Shown here in pieces: positions 25,247 through 33,936 of a stretch of DNA of 64,000 nt. Source of the DNA: Arthrobacter sp. ISL-85 (GTDB taxonomy: Bacteria; Actinomycetota; Actinomycetes; Actinomycetales; Micrococcaceae); assembly GCF_018613675.1 (NCBI RefSeq), contig NZ_JAGGPQ010000009.1, forward strand, positions 1 through 64,000. The letters are read 5' to 3'. Each line of letters begins with the position of its first letter. Position 1 is the stretch's first letter. The notes beneath the pieces were generated by a model. The model did no database searches. It was not told where the DNA came from and saw only the letters and a program-made list of their open reading frames with translations. The translations under genes were made by a program, and so were the position numbers.

Positions 25247-26800
25247 TCATGTCACCGCTCCCAACTGCCACGGGATGAACTCGTCCTGGCCGAGGTCCAG
25301 CTGCTCTGAAACGGACTGCTCGCCCGAGGCGGTGGCGATGATCTTTTCGAAGATCTCCTCGCCCACGCTTTTGATGGACGCGGTCCCGTCCGCGATCCGT
25401 CCGGCGTTGATATCCATGTCTTCATGCATCCGCTCGAACATGGGGGTGTTGGTGGCGACCTTAATTGATGGCGTGGGTTTTCCTCCGAGGACGGAGCCGC
25501 GGCCGGTCGTGAATACCACGACTGTGGAACCACCTGCGATGATGCCGGTCACTGACACGGGGTCGTAGCCAGGGGTGTCCATGAAGGTCAACCCGCGTGC
25601 AGAGACAGGCTCGCCGTACTCGTACACTGCGGACAGTTCGGCGGTGCCGCCCTTGGCGACTGCGCCCAGGGACTTCTCCAGGATCGTCGTCAGACCGCCG
25701 GCTTTGTTGCCGGGAGAGGGGTTGTTGTCCAGGGATCCGCCGCCGGAGGCTGCATAGTCCTTCCACCATTCGATTCGTTGCAAGAGCTTGCGGCCCACTT
25801 CTTCGGATACTGCGCGGCGGGTCAGTAGATGTTCCGCGCCGAAAATCTCGGGTGTCTCGGCGAGGATGGTGGTGGCACCGTGCGCGACGAGCAGGTCGGA
25901 GGCTACGCCCAGGGCGGGGTTGGCGGTGATCCCGGAGTACCCGTCGGAGCCTCCGCAGTTCATCCCGAGCACCAGCTCTGAGATGGGTGCGGGTTCGCGG
26001 CGCATTGCCTCCAGGTGTGGAATCATATCGTTGATGGCTTCCACCCCGGCCCTGACTGTGGCACGGATCCCACCGTTGTCCTGAATGATCAGAGTGCGTA
26101 CGGGCTTGTCGCCCGGAAGGTCCAGCCCGTCCAGCAACGATGTCGCCGGCAGCATCTCACATCCCAGCCCCAGCACCAGCAGCCCGGCTATGTTTGGGTG
26201 GTTGGCATAGCTTCTTAGCGTGCGCCGCATCATCCGGGCGCCCTCGCTGTCCACGACCAGCCCGCACCCTGAATCGTGGGTGAGGGCGATCACCCCGTCG
26301 ACGTTCCCGTAACCCTCCAGGGCCGCACCTGTAAATTGCGCGGCGATCATCCTGGCCGTTGAGGCCGAGCAGTTCACCGCGGTCAGAATGCCGATGTAGT
26401 TCCGGGTTCCAACCCGGCCGTCGGCGCGATGATAGCCCTGGAATGTGCGGGCCGGCCCGGACGGGGCTGCAGGTTGCACACGGGCCGTGCCGAACTCGTG
26501 CTCGCGGTCAGCATCGTCCATGCCGAGGTTATGGGTATGCACGTGATCTCCGGCGGTGATGTCCCGCTTGGCCCGCCCGATCGACTGGGCGTACTTGCGG
26601 ACCTGTCCCCCGGCCGGGACGGATCGGATGGCGAGCTTGTGGCCGCGCGGCACGCTCTGTCGCACGAGAAGCCGCGCCCCGTGGTAGTTGAGCCCGGTCC
26701 CTGATGGCAGGTCGACCATGGCGACCGCGACATCGTCTGCGGGCCGCAAAACGAGTGCGACATCGGTCAAGTCCCGCAGGGCAGGGGGAACGCTCGTCAT
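25247..26800 (-). CDS. uxaA: altronate dehydratase, 517 aa
   Basis: The N-terminal SAF domain (VALVLRPADDVAVAMVDLPS, GHKLAIRSV, ITAGDHVHTHNLGM) is fused to the large dehydratase domain (GYHRADGRVGTRNYIGILTA, ALTHDSGCGL, LVLGMNCGGSDGYSGITANP). It converts D-altronate to 2-keto-3-deoxygluconate and needs iron. Length and domain order agree with known UxaA. Transcription starts beneath two LacI-type operator sites at 26831-26872. The order uxaA-uxaB on this strand complements the four-gene plus-strand operon. Confidence 0.93.
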   Translation of the reverse strand: MTSVPPALRDLTDVALVLRPADDVAVAMVDLPSGTGLNYHGARLLVRQSVPRGHKLAIRSVPAGGQVRKYAQSIGRAKRDITAGDHVHTHNLGMDDADREHEFGTARVQPAAPSGPARTFQGYHRADGRVGTRNYIGILTAVNCSASTARMIAAQFTGAALEGYGNVDGVIALTHDSGCGLVVDSEGARMMRRTLRSYANHPNIAGLLVLGLGCEMLPATSLLDGLDLPGDKPVRTLIIQDNGGIRATVRAGVEAINDMIPHLEAMRREPAPISELVLGMNCGGSDGYSGITANPALGVASDLLVAHGATTILAETPEIFGAEHLLTRRAVSEEVGRKLLQRIEWWKDYAASGGGSLDNNPSPGNKAGGLTTILEKSLGAVAKGGTAELSAVYEYGEPVSARGLTFMDTPGYDPVSVTGIIAGGSTVVVFTTGRGSVLGGKPTPSIKVATNTPMFERMHEDMDINAGRIADGTASIKSVGEEIFEKIIATASGEQSVSEQLDLGQDEFIPWQLGAVT

Positions 26801-26830
26801 GACAAACCTTCTTCAGGGAGGAAACAGACA

Positions 26831-26872
26831 ATGAAACGGTTTTCATCGTATCGGTCGGGAACCGTTTTCACC
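26831..26872. promoter_or_regulatory. two LacI-family operator-like sites
   Basis: ATGAAACGGTTTTCAT (26831-26846) is a near-palindrome of the LacI/GalR type with a central CG. A second half-related site, GGAACCGTTTTCACC, lies at 26858-26872. Both are 30-72 bases upstream of uxaA. A third similar site precedes uxaC at 28140. They are probable targets of the LacI regulator encoded next to them. Confidence 0.65.
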
Positions 26873-27013
26873 AAAGGCTTTTTCCTCCTTGCACGATGCA
26901 CTCCGGCGATAAGAAATGGTCCAGCCTTGCAACTTTCAGGGTGCCTTGAGCTCCAGCTGCGCCGTCTGCTGGGCCTCTTTTCCCTCGCCCACGCAGTGCA
27001 CGGGTCGTTGGCC

Positions 27014-28024
27014 TTACTCGGCGGACCGCTGATTCAGTGGAGCCCTGACTGACGTGCCGCGGAAGATGAGTTCTGTTCGGAGCTGGGCCGGTGGCTCTGG
27101 TACCGAGCCCGTCGTGGTCATCAGCGCGTGCAGGTAGGACATGGCCTGGGCACCGGCCTGCTCCCGCGGGATCCGTACTGTGGTCAGCGCCGGGTTTGAC
27201 ATGGACGCGAACTCGATGTCGTCGAATCCGATGACTGTCAGGTCATTTGGAACGGAGATGCCGTACTGGGCGAGCTGGTTGATCAGGCCGAGGGCCATGA
27301 CGTCGTTGTAGACCATGACGGCTGTGATGTCTGCGAGCAGAACTTTCTCCGCGGCGCTGCGGCCGCCCTCGAAGGAGGGCGCGAAGGAGCCAACGGGGAC
27401 TTCAGTGAGGCCCGCAGTGGCCAGGTGTGCCGTGACTGCTCGTTGGCGAACCCTGCTGGAGTAGCTCGTGCCAGGGCCAGCCACGTAGCCGATTCTCTGG
27501 TGCCCAAGGGCCTTCAAGTGAGTCACCTCTTGCCGGACGCCGCCCTCATTGTCGAAGGTCACAGCCGGCAATCCCGGAACTTGCCGGTTGATCAGGACGA
27601 TCGGGCACTGCCGTTGGTGCGCGATCAGGTCCTGGTCCGACATGCGCGCCGCGCACAACACAAGCCCGTCCACCTGACGCGCCAGCCGTGTGACGAGCTC
27701 CGATTCACGATCGGCATCCTCGCCGGTGTCAACCAGCAGCGCTGGGTACCCCAACTCGGCGGCCTGGTTCTGAACGCCCCTGACGACGCTGGGGAAGAAA
27801 GGGTTGGTGAGGTCCGGAACGACGATGCCAATGTTGCCTGTCAGACCGGTGATGAGGGTTTGCGCGGCGCGGTTAGGCCGGTAGTCCAGCCTTGCTGCGG
27901 CGCCCAGCACCCGTTCCCGGGTCGAGGCATCAACTATTTCCGGGCGCACAAAAGTCCGCGAGACCGTGGCAGCGGAGACGTTGGCAGCCCGGGCAACATC
28001 CCGAATCGTCACAGGTACGGACAT
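27014..28024 (-). CDS. LacI-family regulator of galacturonate genes, 336 aa
   Basis: The HTH is at the N-terminus: VTIRDVARAANVSAATVSRT, followed by the hinge ERVLGAAARLDYRPNRAAQT. The periplasmic-binding-like domain follows (NIGIVVPDLTNPFFPSVVRG, VIGFDDIEFASMSNPALTTV). The start MSVPVTIRDV was chosen because it begins the HTH directly and follows AGGTGA. It lies between the two halves of the uronate cluster. Three operator-like palindromes nearby suggest repression relieved by galacturonate or an intermediate, which is inference. Confidence 0.9.
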   Translation of the reverse strand: MSVPVTIRDVARAANVSAATVSRTFVRPEIVDASTRERVLGAAARLDYRPNRAAQTLITGLTGNIGIVVPDLTNPFFPSVVRGVQNQAAELGYPALLVDTGEDADRESELVTRLARQVDGLVLCAARMSDQDLIAHQRQCPIVLINRQVPGLPAVTFDNEGGVRQEVTHLKALGHQRIGYVAGPGTSYSSRVRQRAVTAHLATAGLTEVPVGSFAPSFEGGRSAAEKVLLADITAVMVYNDVMALGLINQLAQYGISVPNDLTVIGFDDIEFASMSNPALTTVRIPREQAGAQAMSYLHALMTTTGSVPEPPAQLRTELIFRGTSVRAPLNQRSAE

Positions 28025-28139
28025 CAGTTCACCTCGCCTTGGCTTTGCTAGGGATTTTATCCCCGCCCTCATGCAATGACCGTCGGGCTGAAGTTTTCGG
28101 GATATGAGCTTGGTCTCAGCCGAGGTCGCCGTTACAGTA

Positions 28140-28155
28140 ATGATTACGTTTTCAT
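28140..28155 (+). promoter_or_regulatory. LacI-family operator-like site before uxaC
   Basis: ATGATTACGTTTTCAT carries the same TACGTTTTCAT/ATGAAAACG half-site as the two sites in front of uxaA. It lies 36-51 bases upstream of the uxaC start, within the probable promoter. Confidence 0.6.
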
Positions 28156-28190
28156 CCAAGCGCTGCAAGCGCCTCCGAAAAGAGACATCG

Positions 28191-29666
28191 ATGTCTGTAT
28201 CCCCCCTCCTGGGCCTGGGCCGGGACCGTGCTCCGCGGGTCGACGATCGCCGGCTGAGGCTGCACCCGGACCGTGCGCTGCCCGTCGATGAGCGCCAGCG
28301 CGCCGTCGCACGCGAGATTTATGAGCAGACGGCAGGATTGCCGCTGATCTGCATGCACGGCCATGTCGAGGCAGAGGTGTTCGCCTCGAACGAGGCTTTT
28401 GCCGATCCCGCGCAGTTGCTGGTCGTGCCGGACCACTATGTGACCCGCATGCTGGTCTCGCAGGGAGTAGCGCCCGGGTCCCTGGGGGTGCCGCGCGTCG
28501 ATGGTGGTCCTGTCGAGACTGACTCGAGGGCCATTTGGCGGACGTTCTGCCAGAACTGGAAGCTGTTCCGAGGTACCCCCTCGCGTTACTGGATGGAGCA
28601 TGAGCTCGTCGAGGTCTTCGGGGTCGACCTCGTGCCCAGTGCCGAGACTGCGGATCCGATCTATGACCGGATCGCTGCGCGCATTGCGGAGCCAGACTTC
28701 CGACCCCGGCAATTGCTTGACCGGTTTTCAATCGAGTTGATTTCCACGACCGACCCCGCCACCAGCGACCTGAGGCAGCACTCACAACTTGCCCGGCAGG
28801 GTCTGGGCGAGCGGGTCATTCCGACGTTCCGCCCCGACGCCGTGTTCCATCCCGACCGTCCGGGGTGGCGGGCAGATATCGACAAATTGGCGGAGGTGTC
28901 GGGGGTGGACACCTCCACGTATTCCGGGTTCCTCGCCGCGCTGCGGGAGCGCCGCCAGGCGTTTGCTGCCGCGGGGGGCCTGGCCACTGACCATGGCCAC
29001 CTGAGTGCTGACACCACCCCAATGCCGACGCCCGCCGCCGCTGATTTGTACTTCCGGGCCCTCGCCGGTGGGGTCAGCCGCGGTGAGGTCCAGGCCTTCG
29101 CCGCGCACATGCTTTTCGTTACCGCGGGCATGGCGTGCGAAGACGGACTCGTGATGCAGATCCACCCCGGTGTTCTGCGTGATCATCACAAAGGGGTCTT
29201 CGACCGGCACGGTCAGGACAAAGGCTTCGATATTCCGGTGGCCACCGAGTTTACCCGTTCGCTGCGACCGGTCCTGGACCGCTATGGCCACGACCCGAGG
29301 TTCCGTGCCATCCTCTTCACTGTCGATGAGACGGTCTACAGCCGCGAACTCGCCCCGCTGGCCGGGGCCTATCCGTCGCTCCGGCTGGGCGCGCCGTGGT
29401 GGTTCCTGGACTCCCCTGAGGGTATGCGGCGTTTCCGCGAGTCCGCGACCGAGACGGCCGGCTTTTACAACACCTCCGGCTTTGTCGACGACACGCGCGC
29501 CTTCGCCTCGATCCCGGCCCGCCACGACCTGTTCCGCCGCATCGACGCCTCCTTCCTGGCCCGTCTGGTCCTCGAGCACCGGCTCAGCCAGGACGAAGCC
29601 GTCGAGACGGCCGTCGACCTCGCCTACAACCTCCCGAAAATCGCCTACTCCCGGCGTTCCGCCTGA
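28191..29666 (+). CDS. uxaC: glucuronate/galacturonate isomerase, 491 aa
   Basis: The protein has the UxaC signatures: LPLICMHGHVEAEVFASNEA, HYVTRMLVSQGV, RIAEPDFRPRQLLDRFSIEL, STTDPATSDL and the late FYNTSGFVDDTRAFASIPAR. It interconverts D-galacturonate and D-tagaturonate (and glucuronate with fructuronate). The ATG at 28191 starts where homologues start; a longer frame runs through the operator region. It is followed after 34 bases by the transporter gene, so it probably leads a four-gene operon. Confidence 0.93.
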   Translation: MSVSPLLGLGRDRAPRVDDRRLRLHPDRALPVDERQRAVAREIYEQTAGLPLICMHGHVEAEVFASNEAFADPAQLLVVPDHYVTRMLVSQGVAPGSLGVPRVDGGPVETDSRAIWRTFCQNWKLFRGTPSRYWMEHELVEVFGVDLVPSAETADPIYDRIAARIAEPDFRPRQLLDRFSIELISTTDPATSDLRQHSQLARQGLGERVIPTFRPDAVFHPDRPGWRADIDKLAEVSGVDTSTYSGFLAALRERRQAFAAAGGLATDHGHLSADTTPMPTPAAADLYFRALAGGVSRGEVQAFAAHMLFVTAGMACEDGLVMQIHPGVLRDHHKGVFDRHGQDKGFDIPVATEFTRSLRPVLDRYGHDPRFRAILFTVDETVYSRELAPLAGAYPSLRLGAPWWFLDSPEGMRRFRESATETAGFYNTSGFVDDTRAFASIPARHDLFRRIDASFLARLVLEHRLSQDEAVETAVDLAYNLPKIAYSRRSA

Positions 29667-29700
29667 CCCCTGATCTGCCTGGATGCAAAGGAGCACCACA

Positions 29701-31116
29701 ATGGCCAACAACATCACCACGCCCAGTTCCCGGGCGACGAAAATCAGCGGGAAGCTGTCACTGAAGGAAAAGGTCGCCTACGGCATGGGCGATCTGGGCA
29801 ACGGCTTCATGTTCGACCTGGGCCAAGCGTACCTGCTGAAGTTTTACACCGACGTGGCGGGATTGCCACCGGCAGCCGCAGCCTCGGTCTTCGTCATCAC
29901 GAAGCTCTTTGACGCGTTCGTGGACCCACTCGCCGGCACGGTAATCGACGGACGGCGCAAAGTGGGCCGGTTCGGTCGCTTCCGCGGTGTCATGTTCTAT
30001 TCGTCGATTGCGCTGGCTGTCCTGACCATCTTTACCTTCCTCACTCCCGGCCAGTCCGAGGGCGTGAACCTGGTCTACGCCTACGTCTCCTACATGGCAT
30101 GGGGCGTGTTGTACTCGTTCACCAACATTCCCTACGGCTCGCTGGCCTCGGTGATGACTCAGGAACCTCTGGAGCGCGCCAAGCTCGCTTCCTTCCGCCA
30201 GGCCGGGTCGGTCACCGCTCTGCTGGTCACCGGCGTGGCGTTCATGCCGATCGTTCTGGCTTTCGGTTCGGCCCGGGTGGGCTACGCCGTCGCCGCCGGG
30301 GCCATGGCGGTGGTAGGGGTCCTCTGCTTCTTCGGGACATTCCGGTACACCCGTGAGGCCGTTCCCGTGGTGCGTACACGCGAGAAGCTCACTGTCCGGA
30401 GCTTCTTCATCACCATTGCCACCAACCGGCCTCTGCTGGTCTTGATCGTTATGACGATCTTTTCAATCTCGGCCTACAACGTGAAGACGGCAATGATCGT
30501 CTACTTCACCCAGTACTATCTCGGTGATGTGCAGCTGCTGCCCTACGTGAACGTGATCAGCATCGGCTCCTCGATCATCGGCATCCTGCTCATTCCCGTG
30601 CTGACACGCCTTATCGGCAAGAAACGTACCGCCTTGTGCGGGTTCCTGCTCGCCATCGTCGCGGACGGACTGAACTTCGTGCTGCCGACCAACCCGGTGC
30701 TGTTCACGGTCCTGTTCAGCCTCTCCTTCATCGGGGTGGCCCTGCCCAACGGCATCACCTGGGCACTGATCTGCGACGTCATCGACTTCGGCCACTGGCG
30801 CACCGGGGTGCGCCGTGAAGGCATCACGTACTCGATGTTCAACTTCTCCCGCAAGATTGCCCAGTCGGTTGCCGGCGGCCTGGCCGGGTTCGGACTGAGC
30901 GCTATCGGTTACGTGCCCAACGTGCAGCAGTCCTCCGGGGTGCTGGCAGGCATGAAGGCTCTGCAGACGCTCTATCCCTGCCTGGCCCTGGCAGCGGCAG
31001 CGGCTGTGTTCGCCTTGCTGTATCCACTCACGGATAAGAAGGTGGAGGAGCTCGTCGTGGAGACGCACGCACGGGAGGGCTCCCCGGCCCCCGTGGAACG
31101 GAACCCCCACGACTAA
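29701..31116 (+). CDS. MFS sugar symporter, GPH/MelB type, 471 aa
   Basis: Twelve hydrophobic segments are present. The GPH family motifs can be seen: KVAYGMGDLGNGFMFDLGQA at the start, FDAFVDPLAGTVIDGRRKVG after the second helix, and FGHWRTGVRREGITYSMFNF in the cytoplasmic loop of the second half. AAAGGAG precedes the start. Position between uxaC and the KDPG aldolase gene makes it the likely uptake system for hexuronates. Substrate specificity is inferred from context. Confidence 0.9.
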   Translation: MANNITTPSSRATKISGKLSLKEKVAYGMGDLGNGFMFDLGQAYLLKFYTDVAGLPPAAAASVFVITKLFDAFVDPLAGTVIDGRRKVGRFGRFRGVMFYSSIALAVLTIFTFLTPGQSEGVNLVYAYVSYMAWGVLYSFTNIPYGSLASVMTQEPLERAKLASFRQAGSVTALLVTGVAFMPIVLAFGSARVGYAVAAGAMAVVGVLCFFGTFRYTREAVPVVRTREKLTVRSFFITIATNRPLLVLIVMTIFSISAYNVKTAMIVYFTQYYLGDVQLLPYVNVISIGSSIIGILLIPVLTRLIGKKRTALCGFLLAIVADGLNFVLPTNPVLFTVLFSLSFIGVALPNGITWALICDVIDFGHWRTGVRREGITYSMFNFSRKIAQSVAGGLAGFGLSAIGYVPNVQQSSGVLAGMKALQTLYPCLALAAAAAVFALLYPLTDKKVEELVVETHAREGSPAPVERNPHD

Positions 31117-31212
31117 CCACTGCCCCTGAAGTGCTGGCACTGCACGACCCAGCACCAGCACTGCGCCCCGGCGGCGCATCGGATCGAAGACCACCATCCA
31201 GGAGAACCCATA

Positions 31213-31875
31213 ATGACCCCCCGCCGCTCACAGCCCTCCGAAGCACTACTGGCCCATCCGGTAATCGCTGTCCTGAGAACCTCACACGCCCGCCAGTACG
31301 GCCCAGTCATCGAGGCGCTCATCGCCGGAGGCGTCCGATCCATCGAGCTGACGCTCACCACCGAGGGCGTCTTTGAAGAAATCAGGGGACTCAAGGCCCG
31401 GTTCGCGGGTTCTGCAGAAATCGGAGTTGGCACGGTCACCAACCCCAATGACGCCGAGCAGGCGCTCGACGCCGGCGCTGACTACCTCGTTACCCCGGTG
31501 ACAGTGCCCGAGGTGATCCGCGCGGCCGTCAACCGCGGCGTCCCCGTCTTCCCTGGCGCCTACTCCCCCACGGAGATGCATACCGCGTGGTCCCTGGGAG
31601 CTGCCGCCGTGAAACTGTTCCCCGCCTCGGTAGTGGGCCCCGGGTACATCGGGCAGTTGCGCGGACCATTCCCCGATCTGCCGGTCATCCCCTCCGGAGG
31701 AGTGTCAATCCAAGATGCCCCGAAGTGGATCAAAGCCGGCGCGCTTGCCGTGAGCCTGGGAGGTCCTCTCCTCGGAGACGCCTTCAAGGGCGGGGACCTC
31801 ACCGCGCTCACAGCGCGGGCCGCCGAGGTCACCCGCCTCGTCGCCCACGCCCAGAACAGGACGGTCAACGCATGA
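31213..31875 (+). CDS. eda: KDPG aldolase, 220 aa
   Basis: Class I aldolase of the KDPG/KHG family: VIAVLRTSHARQYGPVIEAL, SIELTLTTEGVFEEIRGL with the catalytic Glu, GVGTVTNPNDAEQALDAGAD, YLVTPVTVPE, then AVKLFPASVVGPGYIGQLRG with the Schiff-base lysine in VKLFPA. It cleaves 2-keto-3-deoxy-6-phosphogluconate to pyruvate and glyceraldehyde 3-phosphate. The stop overlaps the kinase start (ATGA), which indicates translational coupling. Confidence 0.92.
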   Translation: MTPRRSQPSEALLAHPVIAVLRTSHARQYGPVIEALIAGGVRSIELTLTTEGVFEEIRGLKARFAGSAEIGVGTVTNPNDAEQALDAGADYLVTPVTVPEVIRAAVNRGVPVFPGAYSPTEMHTAWSLGAAAVKLFPASVVGPGYIGQLRGPFPDLPVIPSGGVSIQDAPKWIKAGALAVSLGGPLLGDAFKGGDLTALTARAAEVTRLVAHAQNRTVNA

Positions 31876-32828
31876 GCGACGTCATCACCATGGGAGAAAC
31901 GATGGCGCTGCTCCGGGCCGACACCCCCGGTCCATTGGCCCACACCCGCTCCCTGGGCATAGGAGTCGGCGGAGCCGAGAGCAACTTCGCCATCGCCCTG
32001 TCCCGTCTGGGCGTAGCCGTCACCTGGTCTGGCCGAGTAGGAAACGACAGCCTGGGCGAGCTGATACTCCGCGAACTGCGTGCCGAAGGCATCAAGGTCC
32101 ACGGCATCGTGGACCCCCAAGCCCCCACCGGGCTGATGATCAAGGAACGCCGCACCTCCGAACAACTCAAAGTGTGGTACTACCGCTCCGGAAGTGCCGG
32201 CTCCTGCCTTCAACCCCACGACGTCCCCGAGGAGCAGATCCGCGAGGCCCGCCTCCTGCACCTGACCGGCATCACTCCTGCGCTCTCGGCCTCGGCAGCA
32301 GAGGCAGTCGACCATGCCATAGTCATAGCCCAAGACGCCGGAACCATGGTGTCGCTGGACCTAAACTACCGCGCAGCCCTCTGGTCCCAGGAAGAGGCCG
32401 GCGAGCTATACCGTAAACTGCTCCCCCAGGTGGATTTCGTCTTCGCCGGCGACGAAGAAGCGATGATTGCTTTAGGTCTGGACCAGACACAGCCACACCA
32501 GTCTCTGGAACTCGCGCACCAGCTAGCGGTCCTGGGTCCGCGCCACGCCATCGTGAAACTCGGACCACTCGGGGCCGTCGCAGTCGCCGACAGTGACCAG
32601 CTCGTCCAAGCAGCCGTCCCCGTCAACGTCGTGGACACCGTCGGGGCCGGGGACGCCTTCGTTGCCGGCTACATCGCGGAATTCCTGGCCGGCGAAAACC
32701 TGGAACAACGAATGAGGACGGCCGTCCGAACCGGTGCTTTCGCCTGCCAAGTACCAGGCGACTGGGAAGGCATGCCCCGCCGAAGCGAGCTTGAACTCTT
32801 AGAGTCAAAAGACCCCGTAACCCGATAA
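31872..32828 (+). CDS. kdgK: 2-keto-3-deoxygluconate kinase, 318 aa
   Basis: A PfkB-family sugar kinase. The N-terminal substrate part is VGGAESNFAIALSRLGVAVT and the C-terminal signature is VVDTVGAGDAFVAGYIAEFL, with GAGD as the ATP/anion hole and its Asp as catalytic base. It phosphorylates KDG to KDPG, the substrate of the aldolase encoded just before it. The start ATG 31872 overlaps that gene by four bases. This completes the Ashwell route. Confidence 0.92.
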   Translation: MSDVITMGETMALLRADTPGPLAHTRSLGIGVGGAESNFAIALSRLGVAVTWSGRVGNDSLGELILRELRAEGIKVHGIVDPQAPTGLMIKERRTSEQLKVWYYRSGSAGSCLQPHDVPEEQIREARLLHLTGITPALSASAAEAVDHAIVIAQDAGTMVSLDLNYRAALWSQEEAGELYRKLLPQVDFVFAGDEEAMIALGLDQTQPHQSLELAHQLAVLGPRHAIVKLGPLGAVAVADSDQLVQAAVPVNVVDTVGAGDAFVAGYIAEFLAGENLEQRMRTAVRTGAFACQVPGDWEGMPRRSELELLESKDPVTR

Positions 32829-33127
32829 GCCTCGGACTGATCCCCGAACCGCACTCAAGGGCTCCCTCGGTGCGCTAGCTTGTATCGCCCCCATTGCGAT
32901 CGGAGTTCGGCGTCCTCATGTCCGCGGCAGGAGTAGTTCACGACTAGTTCGGCTCCGCACCTCAGCATGCTTACCGATCGCTGAAGACTTGACTCGTGCC
33001 CACAGCGGGTGTTCGCAGCACTGCGCTGGCGGAACCGTGCCGCCGTCCTGTCCACTGAAGTGCCCCTCATCTGACAGCTGGCGCAGGCCGTGCTGCTGCA
33101 GACGGCACTTCGGCCTGGTGTTCGTAG
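32829..33127. other. 299-base gap after kdgK
   Basis: No gene is supported. It separates the uronate operon from repeat copy R4. A GC-rich inverted segment near 33085-33115 could end the operon, but I cannot define clear arms. Confidence 0.35.
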
Positions 33128-33188
33128 CTTTATAGAATAAACCGATATCGGCTCTTTATTTCGGTCGGGGGATAGGCCCCGGAAGGGG
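33128..33188 (+). repeat. dispersed 60-bp repeat, copy R4
   Basis: GCTTTATAGAATAA, then TATCGGCTCTTTATTT and the GC-rich part (GGGGGATAGGCCCCGG, AAGGGG). It has the same orientation as R3 at 23.6 kb, so the galacturonate cluster is enclosed by direct copies. It overlaps the 3' end of the ORF-3-like remnant read on the minus strand. Confidence 0.72.
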
Positions 33189-33560
33189 CTGAATGCGGCG
33201 TTTTCATCCCTTTAGTCAGGGCCAGAACGTCGTCAGCCAAGGCGCGATTCACGGGCGTGATGTCAAGGAACGCCGGATCAAAAAGCTCATCCGAACAGGT
33301 TATTCCGGTCGCGCATAGAGAATGTTCGGCGTTGTTCTCATGTGGCGTGTCGGCCAGGGCGTACAGAATTTCGCCGTCGAGGGGCCGCAGCGGCGCGAAC
33401 GGGCATCGACTGTGACTCTGTGCAGGCGCATGTCCTCCTACCCAAAGGCGGTACGCAGGACCTGGTGGAAAGTTGGGAACCACCAAGCTCCAGCTGACGC
33501 AACATTTCTGGCGGGCTCTCCACCAGCTCCACGCGCACAGCTATGACCGGTAAGCGGTCG
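33130..33560 (-). pseudogene. decayed pRiA4b ORF-3-like gene
   Basis: The N-terminal piece VIAVRVELVESPPEMLRQLE resembles LEVRVELLDSEPEIWRRLEI in the gene at 16.2-16.9 kb. It then leaves frame. A second frame has FAPLRPLDGEILYALADTPH and DELFDPAFLDITPVNRAL with the usual C-terminal end. The central YEYDFGD segment is missing, so an internal deletion plus frameshifts have destroyed the gene. Confidence 0.65.
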
Positions 33561-33936
33561 ACCGTCGATCCCCACCTCGACGTGATCAAAACTGGCCGTT
33601 CTTTCAGACTCCACTGCCGGTCTATGCCGGACATCGAACGCCAGCTTTACGAATCTGCATCATCGGCGGTTTCAAAAATGACCAAGGAGGAAAGCATTTC
33701 CCAGGTCCGTGTCTGGAGGGCGATCAGAACCGGGTGCCAAGGTGGTGTAGGAGCTTGGGTGTACGTATGTTTCCGCAGGCCAGAGGCCGGTTTGCCTTGA
33801 GGATTGGCGGGGGAAATTTATGGAACCTTGAGGGTTTGCGAGGGTGAATATTGAGAGGCGGCTTCAAGAATGGGATCGCGGCCCGATGGGGGGCTGAAAC
33901 CTAGCTGAGGAGCCCTCCCTGCATTCGACCCTGTCC
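33561..33936. other. 376-base region without a supported gene
   Basis: An AAGGAGG lies near 33682 but is followed by no start codon with a long frame. This part probably contains the promoter of the glycosyltransferase gene. I cannot define it further. Confidence 0.35.

Noticed and set aside
24330..25568. 412-codon plus-strand frame
   Set aside because: It is antisense to uxaB and uxaA, which have clear family motifs; the open frame results from high GC.
28782..29720. 312-codon minus-strand frame
   Set aside because: Antisense to uxaC, with no family signature.
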